Positions 1 through 8,094 of a DNA stretch of 64,000 nucleotides are shown one piece after another; position 1 is the first letter of the stretch; every line of letters starts with the position of its first letter. Made by a program: the position numbers and the translations under genes. The stretch is taken from assembly GCF_036208045.1 (NCBI RefSeq), contig NZ_CP121472.1, positions 186,001-250,000 of the forward strand. Direction: 5' to 3'. This DNA is from Thiorhodovibrio winogradskyi. GTDB lineage: Bacteria > Pseudomonadota > Gammaproteobacteria > Chromatiales > Chromatiaceae. The notes beneath the pieces were generated by a model. The model was given only the letters and a program-made list of their open reading frames with translations, did not search any database and had not been told where the DNA came from.

Positions 1-1
1 C

Positions 2-748
2 AGTCGCAAACGCGTTCAGCGTCTCATGGGCGTTTTAGGTTTAGCCGGCATGTTGCCTGGGCCTCATACAAGCAAGCCGCATCCTGAGCACAAAATCTAC
101 CCCTACTTGTTGCGTGGGCTGGCCATTGTACGGCCCAACCACGTCTGGAGCAGTGACATCACCTATGTGCGACTCGCGCATGGATTTGCCTACCTGGTGG
201 CCATCATCGACTGGTACTCACGACGAGTCCTTTCTTGGAGATTGTCGAACACAATGGACACGGGCTTTTGCATCGATTGCTTGGAGGATGCGCTGCGCCA
301 CTATGGGCGCCCGGAGATCTTCAACACCGACCAGGGCGCGCAGTTTACCAGCCTCGCCTTCACCCAGGTGTTGCGTGACGCCGAGGTGGCCATCAGCATG
401 GATGGGCGCGGCAGAGCCCTGGACAACGTCTTCGTCGAGCGTCTGTGGCGCAGCGTCAAATGGGAGGACATTTACCCCAAGGGCTATGAGACGCTCACAG
501 AGCTGTTCATGGGCCTCTCGGCGTATTTCCCCTTCTACAACGGTGAACGCCCTCACCAGGGGCTTGGCTACCGAACGCCGGACGATGTGCATGTGAGCGG
601 CAAAGGAGGTGGTGTCGTGGTTGCTGATCACTTTGGCGATCGCCCGCCAGCGGAGTCGTCGGCTCCGCTACGCTCCGCCGACGACTCCGCTGGCGAAGAA
701 CTGGGGCAGCGCCAATCCGCTGCGACTGAACTGGGCGCGCTAACTTAA
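2..748 (+). CDS. IS3-family transposase OrfB, 5' end outside window
   Basis: This is the catalytic (rve integrase) subunit of an IS3-family element. The frame is open to the left edge and the first visible ATG is position 26, so the N-terminal helper part is missing. Counting from that ATG, the DDE residues are D44 (SSDITYV), D102 (NTDQGAQFTS) and E138 (NVFVERLWRS). The second D and the E are 35 residues apart, as in IS3 transposases. The last 45 residues are low-complexity and contain an 18-bp inverted repeat. The IS right end is probably near 782 (CTTGACATGGGGTCCA). The element appears to have cut off the start of the next reading frame. Confidence 0.9.
   Translation, partial: SRKRVQRLMGVLGLAGMLPGPHTSKPHPEHKIYPYLLRGLAIVRPNHVWSSDITYVRLAHGFAYLVAIIDWYSRRVLSWRLSNTMDTGFCIDCLEDALRHYGRPEIFNTDQGAQFTSLAFTQVLRDAEVAISMDGRGRALDNVFVERLWRSVKWEDIYPKGYETLTELFMGLSAYFPFYNGERPHQGLGYRTPDDVHVSGKGGGVVVADHFGDRPPAESSAPLRSADDSAGEELGQRQSAATELGALT
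645..695. repeat. 18-bp inverted repeat inside transposase 3' end
   Basis: Arms 645-662 and 678-695 are perfect reverse complements (CGCCAGCGGAGTCGTCGG) around a 15-nt loop. They lie in frame within the transposase tail. No T-run follows, so a terminator role is not shown. Confidence 0.75.
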
Positions 749-786
749 ATTCGGGGGAAAACTGTCCTTGACATGGGGTCCACCTC

Positions 787-1074
787 ACCCATGCCGCCCG
801 TCAAGCGCGCTATCGCCAGCGTCAGCGCGAAAAAGTGACGCATCAGGGTTCACCCCCGAGCCCATCCGATCCATGCTCCTGTGAGAACACCTGCGCGCCG
901 GTTGCAGTTTCAGCGTCGCAATCCATGCCCGTTGCGGTCCCGGTTCCAGCGCCGGTAGCGAGCGGCGCGCCGAGCCCCTTAGTGCGCTGTCAGCGCTGCG
1001 GGCGCGAGTGTTCGCCTTTTCTGCGCCAAGGTTTTCTCCGTCGCCGCTCAGGCGTTGCTGGCCGCGACCCCTGA
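787..1074 (+). pseudogene. 5'-truncated small Cys-motif reading frame
   Basis: An open frame with no start codon of its own begins right after the IS3 end. It encodes a basic segment (RQARYRQRQREKVTHQG), a Pro/Ala linker and a CxxC...C motif ([12 protein letters not shown]), ending at TGA 1074. The basic segment looks like the front of a small DNA-associated protein, but I do not recognise the family. The IS3 element probably removed its start. It ends just before istA. Confidence 0.45.
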
Positions 1075-1091
1075 AGCCAACAGGAGCCCCC

Positions 1092-2591
1092 ATGACCATC
1101 CCCACCGAACTCGAAGCCAAGATCCTGCGCTACTTCCATGTCGAGCACTGGCGCGTCGGCACCATCGCCGCGCAGCTCGGCGTGCATCACGCCACCGTTG
1201 ATCGGGTGCTGTCCCAGGCCGGACTGCCCAAGGTCGAGCGCGCCGCGCGTCCCTCGCTGATCGATCCCTATCTGCCCTTTGTCGTGGAGACGCTCAAGAC
1301 CTATCCGCGCCTGAGCGCCAGCCGGCTCTATGCCATGGTGCGTGAGCGCGGTTATCGCGGCGGGCCGGATCATTTCCGCCATCTCATCGCGCATGTGCGC
1401 CCACGCCCGCGGCCGGAGGCCTTTCTGCGCTTAAAGACCCTGCCGGGTGAACAAGCCCAGGTCGACTGGGGCCACTTTGGAAAGCTGACCATCGGTCGGG
1501 CCACCCGCACCCTGATGGCCTTTGTGATGGTGCTGAGTTTCTCCCGGGCGGTGTTTCTACGTTTCTTTCTCGATGCGCAGATGGCCAATTTCCTGCGCGG
1601 ACATGTCGCGGCCTTTGAGCACTGGGGGGGTCTGCCGCGAGTGCTGTTGTATGACAACCTCAAAAGCGCGGTGCTCGAGCGCCAGGGTGAGGCGATTCGC
1701 TTTCATCCGACCTTGCTGGAATTGGCCAGCCACTATCGCTTCGAGCCGCGCCCGGTGGCGGTGGCGCGAGGGAATGAAAAAGGCCGCGTGGAGCGGGCGA
1801 TTCGTTATATCCGCGACAGTTTCTTTGCCGCGCGCACCTTCAGCGATCTGGCGGATTTGAATGCCCAGGCTGATACCTGGTGTCAGGGCCAGGCGGCGGA
1901 TCGACCGTGCCCGGAGGATCGCGCCCGCTCGGTGCGCGCGGTTTTTGAGCAGGAACGCGCGCACTTGTTGGACTTGCCGCCGGTGCCTTTTCCCACCGAC
2001 GAGCAGGTGGCGGTGTCGGTGGGCAAGACGCCCTATGTGCGCTTTGACCGCAACGACTATTCCGTACCCCATACCCAGGTGCGCCGCACGCTCACAGTGG
2101 TGGCTTCCCTGGAGCAGGTGCGGGTGCTCGATGGCGCCACGGTGATCGCCACCCATGCGCGCACCTTCGATGCCGGGGCGCAGGTGGAGGACCCGGCGCA
2201 TGTGGCGGAGTTGGTGGCGCGCAAGCGCGCCGCGCGCCAGCACCGGGGGCAGGATTATCTGGCCCAGGCGGTGCCGATCAGTGCCACCTTGCTGATCAAG
2301 GCCGCTGAGCGCGGGGAGCCCTTGGGGAGCCTGACGGCGGCCTTGCTGCGGCTGCTCGATTCCTATGGGGCGGCGGAGCTGACGGCGGGGATTGAGGAGG
2401 CACTGGCGCGTGAGGTGCCGCACCAGAACGCGGTGCGCCTGGCACTGGAGCGCCGGCGCGAGGCGCGCGGGCTGCCGCCGCCGACCCCTGTCGTGCTGCC
2501 GGCGGATCGGCGCGTGCGGGAGGTGGTGGTGCGCACGCCGGCGTTGGGGGATTACGACCACTTGCACGATGATCCGCCGAAGGAGGTATGA
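1092..2591 (+). CDS. istA: IS21-family transposase IstA
   Basis: IstA is the DDE transposase of IS21 elements. ATG 1092 (499 aa) is chosen over upstream starts because AGGAG at 1082-1086 precedes it. The N-terminal helix-turn-helix ([20 protein letters not shown]) is followed by an rve-type core. That core has an Asp in AQVDWGHF, an Asp in LLYDNLKS and a Glu in [10 protein letters not shown]. The C-terminal part has the beta-barrel-like DYSVPH region seen in IstA proteins. The stop overlaps the start region of istB, as in other IS21 elements, so the two are translationally coupled. Length is normal and there is no frameshift. Confidence 0.95.
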   Translation: MTIPTELEAKILRYFHVEHWRVGTIAAQLGVHHATVDRVLSQAGLPKVERAARPSLIDPYLPFVVETLKTYPRLSASRLYAMVRERGYRGGPDHFRHLIAHVRPRPRPEAFLRLKTLPGEQAQVDWGHFGKLTIGRATRTLMAFVMVLSFSRAVFLRFFLDAQMANFLRGHVAAFEHWGGLPRVLLYDNLKSAVLERQGEAIRFHPTLLELASHYRFEPRPVAVARGNEKGRVERAIRYIRDSFFAARTFSDLADLNAQADTWCQGQAADRPCPEDRARSVRAVFEQERAHLLDLPPVPFPTDEQVAVSVGKTPYVRFDRNDYSVPHTQVRRTLTVVASLEQVRVLDGATVIATHARTFDAGAQVEDPAHVAELVARKRAARQHRGQDYLAQAVPISATLLIKAAERGEPLGSLTAALLRLLDSYGAAELTAGIEEALAREVPHQNAVRLALERRREARGLPPPTPVVLPADRRVREVVVRTPALGDYDHLHDDPPKEV

Positions 2592-2593
2592 GG

Positions 2594-3415
2594 ATGAACG
2601 AGGATGATGAGCAGAGGTTGAAAGCGCGCGCCCAGGCGCTGAAGCTCCATGGGGTGCTGGCGCATTGGTCGGAGGTGGTGGAGGCCCCTTGGCTGGCGGC
2701 GTTGCTGCAGTGGGAGGAGGAGGCACGGGCGCAACGCTCGCTGGAGCGGCGGTTGAAGCAGGCGCAGTTGGGGCGGTTTACGCCGTTGGCGGATTTCGAT
2801 TGGAGTTGGCCGAAGCAGTGCGATCACGCGGCGATCAAGGAGTTGATGGGCCTTGGGTTTGTCGCCGAGGCGATGAATGTGGTGCTGATTGGGCCCAATG
2901 GGGTGGGCAAGACGACGATTGCGCGCAATCTGGCGCAGCAGGCGGTGTTGGCCGGGCGCACGGTGCTGTGCATCACAGCAGCAGCGATGCTCAATGCGCT
3001 GCTGGAGGCCGATGGGGAACGGGCGCTGCGCGCCCGCTTGAATGCCTATTCCCGGGTGCAGGTGTTGCTGATCGATGAGATTGGCTATCTGTCCTATTCC
3101 AACCGCCATGCGGATTTGCTCTTTGAGGTGGTCTCGCGCCGCTATGAGAAGCTCCCGACGCTGGTGACGACCAACCGGCCCTTTGCTGAGTGGGGGGAGG
3201 TGTTTCCCAATGCCGCTTGTGTGGTGTCGCTGATCGATCGGTTGGTCCATCACGCGGAGATTATTCAGATCGATGGGGAGTCTTATCGGCTCAAGGAGGC
3301 GAAGGAGTGCTCGGCTAAGCGGCGCAAGCGCCGTTCGGCTCGCGCTACGCCCGCTCCGTCTTCCCCGCGACAGTCAGGAGGTGAGGATGTATCCACCCCC
3401 GATGATTCCCTCTGA
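2594..3415 (+). CDS. istB: IS21-family helper ATPase IstB
   Basis: IstB is the AAA+ ATPase that assembles on target DNA and stimulates IstA. Walker A is GPNGVGKTT and Walker B is VLLIDEIGYL. Two in-frame ATGs exist, at 2588 (overlapping the istA stop as ATGA) and 2594. AGGAGG at 2581-2586 is 7 nt before 2594 but only 1 nt before 2588, so 2594 is preferred (273 aa). The last 35 residues are a Lys/Arg/Ser-rich tail beyond the usual IstB core and overlap the next small ORF. Confidence 0.95.
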   Translation: MNEDDEQRLKARAQALKLHGVLAHWSEVVEAPWLAALLQWEEEARAQRSLERRLKQAQLGRFTPLADFDWSWPKQCDHAAIKELMGLGFVAEAMNVVLIGPNGVGKTTIARNLAQQAVLAGRTVLCITAAAMLNALLEADGERALRARLNAYSRVQVLLIDEIGYLSYSNRHADLLFEVVSRRYEKLPTLVTTNRPFAEWGEVFPNAACVVSLIDRLVHHAEIIQIDGESYRLKEAKECSAKRRKRRSARATPAPSSPRQSGGEDVSTPDDSL

Positions 3416-3596
3416 CTGGTCGCCCCAGCAGGCGATGGCGGTCGTTGAATGGATGGAGATGCTCTGCGAGGGAATCTATGAGGTCCACGGCCTCGCCATC
3501 GCCGAGGCCCGTGAGCAGCGCTACCAGAAACAACTCGCCGATGCGCGTCAGCTGCAGCTACCGCTTTGGCCTTCCTTCAACGATGATCCGTTCTGA
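3387..3596 (+). CDS. small 69-aa ORF at the end of the IS21 unit
   Basis: It starts at ATG 3387 with AGGAGG at 3376-3381, 5 nt upstream, and overlaps the istB end by 29 nt in another frame. The protein is Trp/Gln-rich (MIPSDWSPQQAMAVVEWMEM, then LPLWPSFNDDPF). The strong ribosome site and overlap suggest a real third gene of this IS21 element. I do not know its function. Confidence 0.6.
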   Translation: MYPPPMIPSDWSPQQAMAVVEWMEMLCEGIYEVHGLAIAEAREQRYQKQLADARQLQLPLWPSFNDDPF

Positions 3597-3761
3597 GTGA
3601 TCCCTCCACAGCGCCGTCCGCTGCCAGCGGGTCGGTAGCTGACGCATCGGGACTCCCGGGACCGTCGCTTTCTCGGCTTCCTCGACTTCACCGTTTATGC
3701 GCAGGTTTGGTCAGCCGCTAACAGGTGGCACCGAAGAGCGCCGCGTGCGGAGAAAATACGC
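3597..3761. other. IS21 right-end region, no gene
   Basis: The likely IS21 right end is near 3724, where the reverse complement reads TGTTAGCGGCTGACCAAACC. TGACGCATC occurs both here (about 3641) and near 835 as a direct repeat. I could not find a matching left terminus, so the left end may be lost. Confidence 0.35.
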
Positions 3762-4052
3762 CTACACCATCTGCGCGTGATCGACGCACATGGGTGCTAG
3801 CCCATCCTCAACGGCAGTCACCAAACGACCATAGCACGCCCTTGCAGCCATCTGATCGCCAGCGTGCAAGGCCTCCTTGAAGTCACGATGGGCTTGGGCG
3901 CAATAAAACGCATAATTGGCGTAATCACGCTGAAAGTCACAAAAACAATCGCGAAGATGCGCCGTTAGCGCGCGGGAACTCGCCTGCACCGCCGACGACC
4001 ACAGCGCCTTCAACAAGCCTCCTAGAGCGCCGATGGGCACGCTGACATCCAC
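3762..4052 (-). CDS. hypothetical protein, 96 aa
   Basis: A GTG start at 4052 follows an AGAGG about 11 nt upstream. The N-terminus is hydrophobic and rich in Gly/Ala/Leu (VPIGALGGLLKALW). The rest is alpha-helical and Cys/Tyr/Ala-rich (CFCDFQRDYANYAFYCAQAH). No known family is recognised. It could be a small helical membrane-associated protein or a chance frame. It stands alone between the IS21 unit and fkbM. Confidence 0.4.
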   Translation of the reverse strand: MDVSVPIGALGGLLKALWSSAVQASSRALTAHLRDCFCDFQRDYANYAFYCAQAHRDFKEALHAGDQMAARACYGRLVTAVEDGLAPMCVDHAQMV

Positions 4053-4267
4053 TGTGTATCAACCTCTTCTTCTCTCTCAGGCCCGATGCCATTAGTTTAG
4101 CCGCCAACCGTTAGTCCGCACCAGCGACTGCAGCCGCGGACCGCCGGCGATGATCTGCCCCCTCGACGGCGTCGACGGCCCTGTTCAAAGGTCAAGCGAC
4201 CGCCAGATCAGTCAGACGAGCCAGCTTTGACGGTCAAGGGCATGGGCGATGGTGGGTGCCTCAGCCT

Positions 4268-5044
4268 TCAAGCGAAGGGATCATCCACCGGCGTGTCGTC
4301 CAGATGCTTGAAGCCATGTTGCCACTTGGGCCAGTGGACCTTGCCCTCGCTGTACTCCCAGGGGCGGAACTTCAGCTCGGCGGCGCGTAGGCGGTTGTTG
4401 ATCATCACCAGGTCGACCAGGGCGAGCTGGCCGTAGTAGTAGGCATTGTCGCAGAGATCGAAGACGCGAAAGCCGAGTTGTTCGAGCAGCGCCGCGCGCC
4501 GGCAGAGGTCTTGCCGGCTGATCGAGGTCTCGATGATGATGAAGGAGGCATTGCGCAGCACCTGTTGGCCGCCGGCGATGATCTGCTCCTCGACGCCATC
4601 GACGTCGAGCTTCACCAGATAGGAGAGGTCCGCCGGCGGCTGTTGCGCGAAGACGGTATCGAGGCGGCGGGTGGGTATCTCCTTGATGCCGACCAGGAAG
4701 GGCATGGCCTCGTCGCGTTCGGGGCGAATCTGGGTATGGGTGACGCGGCCCGAGCCATCGACCGAGGTCTCGTGCAGATGGAGGATGCCGTCGGCATCGG
4801 AGAGCGCGATCTTGTGCAGGGTGTAGTCGACGCCCGCCGCGCGATAATTCTCCTCGAGCTTGGCGTGATAGGCAGGCGATGGCTCGAACAGATGGTGGTG
4901 GCGGTCCGGAAAGACGGCCATCAGAAAGTCAGTCTTCACCTGGACGCCGATATCGATAATCTCCTGCATGGCTTGCGGGGCAATGGTCCGCGCGAGCCGG
5001 AGGGATTGTGACATGACGGGATAGCGCATATGGGGGTTTGTCAT
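4268..5044 (-). CDS. FkbM-family SAM-dependent methyltransferase
   Basis: FkbM-family enzymes O-methylate sugars in polysaccharides and secondary metabolites. The 258-aa protein has a Rossmann entry motif (EIIDIGVQVKTDFLMAVFP), an acidic residue after strand 2 (HLFEPSPAY) and the typical second half (YLVKLDVDGVEEQIIAGG). A CDNAYYYGQLALVDLVMIN segment near the end is also typical. Its length is usual for the family. Together with the gmd, rfbC and methyltransferase genes in this island it points to a former O-antigen or capsule locus. The upstream DNA is taken up by an IS200-like insertion. Confidence 0.85.
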   Translation of the reverse strand: MTNPHMRYPVMSQSLRLARTIAPQAMQEIIDIGVQVKTDFLMAVFPDRHHHLFEPSPAYHAKLEENYRAAGVDYTLHKIALSDADGILHLHETSVDGSGRVTHTQIRPERDEAMPFLVGIKEIPTRRLDTVFAQQPPADLSYLVKLDVDGVEEQIIAGGQQVLRNASFIIIETSISRQDLCRRAALLEQLGFRVFDLCDNAYYYGQLALVDLVMINNRLRAAELKFRPWEYSEGKVHWPKWQHGFKHLDDTPVDDPFA

Positions 5045-5163
5045 CGAGCGTGATTAGGAAAGCGCCGTAAGTAAGGCGGTGGTCAGACATGCATGCGCTG
5101 ATGCAACAGAAAACGGTAGGTTTGAAGGAGTTTTCAGTCAGCGTCTTTTCAATAAAATCAACC

Positions 5164-5276
5164 ACTATGGACTGGAAGTCCATAGTATGAGTTGCGACTG
5201 AAAGTCGCACTTTCGGTTAGAAACCGACTGAAAGTCGACACTGACTTAAGTCAGTTAAATCATGACTCAAAGTCAT
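5164..5276. repeat. array of six short stem-loops at IS200 end, copy 1
   Basis: Stem-loops: 5164-5186 (10-bp stem), 5194-5208 (6 bp), 5213-5227 (6 bp), 5225-5237 (5 bp, overlapping the third), 5241-5254 (6 bp) and 5262-5276 (6 bp). Five of the six have ACT on the left and AGT on the right of a 2-3 nt loop, for example ACT-GAA-AGT. The last one overlaps the tnpA stop codon. Confidence 0.85.
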
Positions 5277-5707
5277 TCAACGGTAAAACCATCATCTTGG
5301 TGATTCGGATGATCTTCGTGATGTTTCAAATATTCTCGGATCATCTCGTCAGTTACATGACCCGAACTAAATGCTGCATACCCAATTGCCCAAAAATGCC
5401 TTCCCCAATAACGCTTACCAAGCTGCGGAAATTCTTCCTGTAATTTGCGTGAGCTACGGCCTTTGAACCATCTAACCAAATCACTTATTGAATATTTTGG
5501 CGGATACGATATATACAGGTGAACATGATCTTTGCTCACTGCACCACTGATAATCTGAACGTCGTTTTGCGCACATACTTGTCGAATAATATCACGCGTA
5601 CGATACCCCACCTCTTTCGTCAATACCGCATAGCGATATTTCGTAACCCAAATTAGGTGAACTTTCAGATCGTGAACTGTATGTGACGATTTTCTGTAAG
5701 ACCTCAT
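5273..5707 (-). CDS. tnpA: IS200-like Y1 (HUH) transposase TnpA, copy 1
   Basis: TnpA is a single-strand DNA nickase and ligase of the IS200/IS605 family. The 144-aa length is typical. The HUH motif is DHVHLYISYPP and the catalytic Tyr lies in MIREYLKHHED. It differs from copy 2 by two residues (RTRDIIRQ against RTREIIRQ, and DLVRWF against DLVKWF), so both are probably intact. No TnpB partner lies in this element. Confidence 0.95.
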   Translation of the reverse strand: MRSYRKSSHTVHDLKVHLIWVTKYRYAVLTKEVGYRTRDIIRQVCAQNDVQIISGAVSKDHVHLYISYPPKYSISDLVRWFKGRSSRKLQEEFPQLGKRYWGRHFWAIGYAAFSSGHVTDEMIREYLKHHEDHPNHQDDGFTVE

Positions 5708-5770
5708 AAATGAGAGTTTACTAAAAGTCTTGCACTAAAGTGCATAGTTTTCACTAAACGGTTGGGACAA

Positions 5771-5795
5771 TAAATCGAACCTGGACCCTTTAATT
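5771..5795 (+). repeat. R1 dispersed repeat
   Basis: TAAATCGAACCTGGACCC followed by TTTAATT. It directly adjoins the IS200 copy 1 end. Confidence 0.7.
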
Positions 5796-6119
5796 GCTTT
5801 AATTGCTCAAGAAACGTTGCCAGCGGCATTCTCGGAATCGCGCTGACTCCCTAAAATCCGGATTGCCAAAGTAACCCGTTAAGTCACACAACTGCTCGAA
5901 CTCAATAAAATGACATTGAGTCTACCGAGCGTTCCAAAATTAACTTGAGCCTGGACCCTTTCATTCGACCACTTCATTCTGGACCATTGAATTCGCATGA
6001 GGGGTCATCTGCCCAAGATGCGCGGCGCGAGCCGGGTCACCTGGGAGCCGATGGCGAAGCTGTCGATGCTGAGCAGAATTGGGTGTTTGAGTCGGTTTTC
6101 GCTGTGCATGGGCAGGTTG
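5796..6119. other. intergenic stretch between R1 copies and small gene pair
   Basis: It holds a second R1 copy (5940-5966). A third partial R1-like string (TTCTGGACCATTGAATTCGC) follows near 5978. A short minus-strand open stretch near 6005-6115 (KHPILLSIDSFAIGSQVTRL) may be the tail of a lost gene. No complete gene is seen. Confidence 0.5.
5940..5966 (+). repeat. R1 dispersed repeat (variant)
   Basis: TTAACTTGAGCCTGGACCC followed by TTTCATTC. It has the same orientation as the copy at 5771, 170 bp away. Confidence 0.6.
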
Positions 6120-6488
6120 TTATGGCTGAAACAGCCAGCCGCGCTGTCTTGCTTGGACTGCGAGTTTTTTTCCGCAACTCTCGACTTTGCTGTTTGCCAG
6201 CCCCCGGAAGTCGATCGAGACATGCTCTTTGTAAGGCACGCCATCAGCGATGACGCCGAGATTGAGTGCGCTGCATTCTTCGCAGGTGACGGCCATCACG
6301 CCGATCGAACGCCCTTGGGTTTGAGTTGTGAAGCGGTCAAAGGCTGCTGCCGCCGTGATTTGGTCGCCATCGTCAACCGACAACAGATGTTGATCTTTGG
6401 GTGTCGGTCGGAAGGCTTGAGATGTGACGCGGTCGCCTTGAGCAAAATTCGGATTGATCTGCCTGAGTAGCAAGGTGTCTGTCTTCAT
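6120..6488 (-). CDS. hypothetical protein B of a two-gene unit, 122 aa
   Basis: The start ATG (6488) overlaps the stop of the preceding gene by 4 nt (ATGA), so the two are translationally coupled. The protein has the stretches QGDRVTSQAFRPTPKDQ and SVDDGDQI, then GVMAVTCEECSALNLGV, a likely HVSIDFRGL strand, and ends in ARQRGWLFQP. I know no function. The compact alpha/beta pattern and pairing with a larger protein could fit a regulator, immunity or antitoxin-like partner, but nothing in the sequence proves that. Confidence 0.6.
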   Translation of the reverse strand: MKTDTLLLRQINPNFAQGDRVTSQAFRPTPKDQHLLSVDDGDQITAAAAFDRFTTQTQGRSIGVMAVTCEECSALNLGVIADGVPYKEHVSIDFRGLANSKVESCGKKLAVQARQRGWLFQP

Positions 6489-7591
6489 TTCAGCGCAGGC
6501 TCCAGCGAACGCAAGGCCTGGTTCAGAAGGCTCCAGCCGTCTTCTGAATCCAGTGCTGCTTGAAACGCCTTGTCAGTCTCGGCAACCAGGTCGAGTGCAT
6601 GAAAAAGCCCACGCTTGGTTTCAAGATCGACGTCTAAAGAAACTTCGTGGTGATCGAATGACCATTCAGCCCTGATCTCTCCCTCAGCCGTGGGGTATAG
6701 ATAGGGAAGCGGGAGATCTGTGTCGTAATAGTGTTCAAAGGCGCCAGCCAGCCAGTGCAATCCTTGCGACGATACTGCCGTCCCGCGCCCGTCTAACCAA
6801 CCTGGTTTCAGCGCTGAGAGTTCTTCGAGTCGAAAAACAACATCGAGTGGATCGAGTATGGTCAGGTCTTCGATCGATTCAATTTTTAGGATTCGATCAT
6901 GGCGATCTTTTTTGACAACGCCTTGCACCGCTACGGCGGTGCCAACTTGGTACTCAAGCAGTCCCTTAAAGGCCACCTCTTGATGTTGCAAGGGGATAGG
7001 TCCGCTGATGCGGGTGCCATCGCGCAGTTCAAGCTCAAAGCAGGATCGTCCGGCTTCAACCTCAGCAATCCGCCCTCGCAAAACGGCGTCTTCTGACCAA
7101 CTTTCGATCTGGGATGCACGAATGAGGTCATGGCGGATCTGTTGATTGTAAACAACCGTTTGGCCATTTGAAGCCGTGAACTCGATACATTCCTCCTCTT
7201 TTAGGCTGCGCCCGAACCGGTCGAAATAGCTGAGTAACTTTGTTGGTATCGCGCAAGGCGACTGCTGCTGCATGGCAAACATCGTATTGATAATTAGATC
7301 GCGCGCACGCTCGAAGTACTGGAGGTTGCTCGCGTGGCTCCCCGGCGACATCGAAAGCGCAATCACTGGAATGGTGCTGCCCTCTTCGATAGCCGTGAGC
7401 GCTAATTGGATACTGCCACTGAAACCGCGGGGTACGCGTTCGCGGTCTTGGTGTGTTTGTAGGTATTGCCATTTGGCGACGGCAACAATCATCTCCTCCA
7501 AGGCCGAAAAATCCTTGAGGACTTCTAGCGGAAGGCGGTGGTGGTCAAAACGACCGCCGAGGAGCTTTGGGCGCAGGTACTCTGATGTCAC
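6485..7591 (-). CDS. hypothetical protein A of a two-gene unit, 368 aa
   Basis: An uncharacterised soluble protein with no signal peptide or membrane segment. The N-terminal region (LGGRFDHHRLPLEVLKDFSALEEMIVAVAKW) is predicted helical. The middle has a beta-rich segment (GRIAEVEAGRSCFELELRDG and GTAVAVQGVVKKDRHDR) like a small OB or SH3 barrel. The C-terminal third (AEGEIRAEWSFDHHEVSLDVDLE) is again beta-rich. It is the first gene of a coupled pair with the 122-aa ORF. The region upstream is repeat DNA. Function unknown. Confidence 0.65.
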   Translation of the reverse strand: MTSEYLRPKLLGGRFDHHRLPLEVLKDFSALEEMIVAVAKWQYLQTHQDRERVPRGFSGSIQLALTAIEEGSTIPVIALSMSPGSHASNLQYFERARDLIINTMFAMQQQSPCAIPTKLLSYFDRFGRSLKEEECIEFTASNGQTVVYNQQIRHDLIRASQIESWSEDAVLRGRIAEVEAGRSCFELELRDGTRISGPIPLQHQEVAFKGLLEYQVGTAVAVQGVVKKDRHDRILKIESIEDLTILDPLDVVFRLEELSALKPGWLDGRGTAVSSQGLHWLAGAFEHYYDTDLPLPYLYPTAEGEIRAEWSFDHHEVSLDVDLETKRGLFHALDLVAETDKAFQAALDSEDGWSLLNQALRSLEPALK

Positions 7592-7611
7592 GTTATTCTC
7601 GTTGGTTTGGG

Positions 7612-7663
7612 AGAAAACCGGGACGGGTCTTGTTTTCAGAAAACCGGGACGGGTCTTGTTTTC
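7612..7663. repeat. 26-bp perfect tandem repeat, two units
   Basis: Units 7612-7637 and 7638-7663 are identical; each starts AGAAAACCGGGACGGGTC. The motif resembles the reverse complement of the R3 core. Confidence 0.85.
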
Positions 7664-7679
7664 CGTTACGGTCAGGTTT

Positions 7680-7756
7680 GCCGGGCTTGGCAGATGCTGC
7701 GCCAGGAGCAGAAAACGTGGTCTGTCCCCGTTTCCCCCTCCCCCCCGTTTCCCCCT
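7680..7756. repeat. R3 repeat, copy i
   Basis: It contains GCCGGGCTTGGCAG, GAAAACGTGGTCTGTCCCCG and C-rich tails. It lies just past the higA stop, with a same-orientation copy on the other side of higBA (8558-8620). Confidence 0.75.
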
Positions 7757-7770
7757 GATTTGATTGGCAC

Positions 7771-8091
7771 TTACACCATCACCACGGTAGTTTGAACCTC
7801 TACCTTCAACGCACGCTTCATGGCGGCGAAGATCGCCGAAATATTGCTCATGGTCGGGTTACCCGAGACCGAGAGCATGCGGTGCAGACTTTTGGCGGGC
7901 TTATGGATTTCTTCGGCGAGGGACTCAAAGCCAACGGTGGCATTCACCAGATCGCGCAGAATGAGTTTGGCCGTGTCGGGCTCACCATCGATGAACAGGG
8001 TGATCGCCTCATCAAGCAGTGCCTGGGCGAACGCCGGATCGCTCTGCACGCGGGCCACAACGGTATCCTTGAAATCACGGGTCAGTCCCAT
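7771..8091 (-). CDS. HigA-like antitoxin / DNA-binding protein
   Basis: A 106-aa protein of the addiction-module antidote type that follows HigB/RelE-like toxins. The C-terminal half carries a helix-turn-helix (PAKSLHRMLSVSGNPTMSNISAIFAAMKRAL). It neutralises the toxin and probably represses the operon. The gene begins 3 nt after the toxin stop. The toxin-first order is typical of higBA. R3 repeats flank the pair. Confidence 0.85.
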   Translation of the reverse strand: MGLTRDFKDTVVARVQSDPAFAQALLDEAITLFIDGEPDTAKLILRDLVNATVGFESLAEEIHKPAKSLHRMLSVSGNPTMSNISAIFAAMKRALKVEVQTTVVMV

Positions 8092-8094
8092 GGA

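Larger units (their letters stand above)
5154..5774 (-). mobile_element. IS200-like element, copy 1 (621 bp)
   Basis: Boundaries come from comparing copy 1 with copy 2 (15015-15635). Both share AAAATCAACCACTATGG at one end and CGGTTGGGACAATAAA at the other, with unrelated DNA outside. There is one gene (tnpA). A six-hairpin array lies past the gene end, and short hairpins (TGCACTAAAGTGCA, CTCATAAATGAG) lie before the gene. No target duplication is seen, as expected for HUH single-strand transposition. Confidence 0.9.

Noticed and set aside
1557-2726. Long minus-strand ORF (389 aa) opposite istA
   Set aside because: Its composition is Arg/His/Pro-rich and it mirrors the codon pattern of istA, whose product is clear.
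5164-5276. Possible CRISPR array
   Set aside because: The units are short palindromes of varying stem length without constant-length spacers, and the block moves with an IS200-like element. No cas genes are present.
7612-7663. CRISPR-like 26-bp repeat
   Set aside because: The two units are directly adjacent with no spacer.
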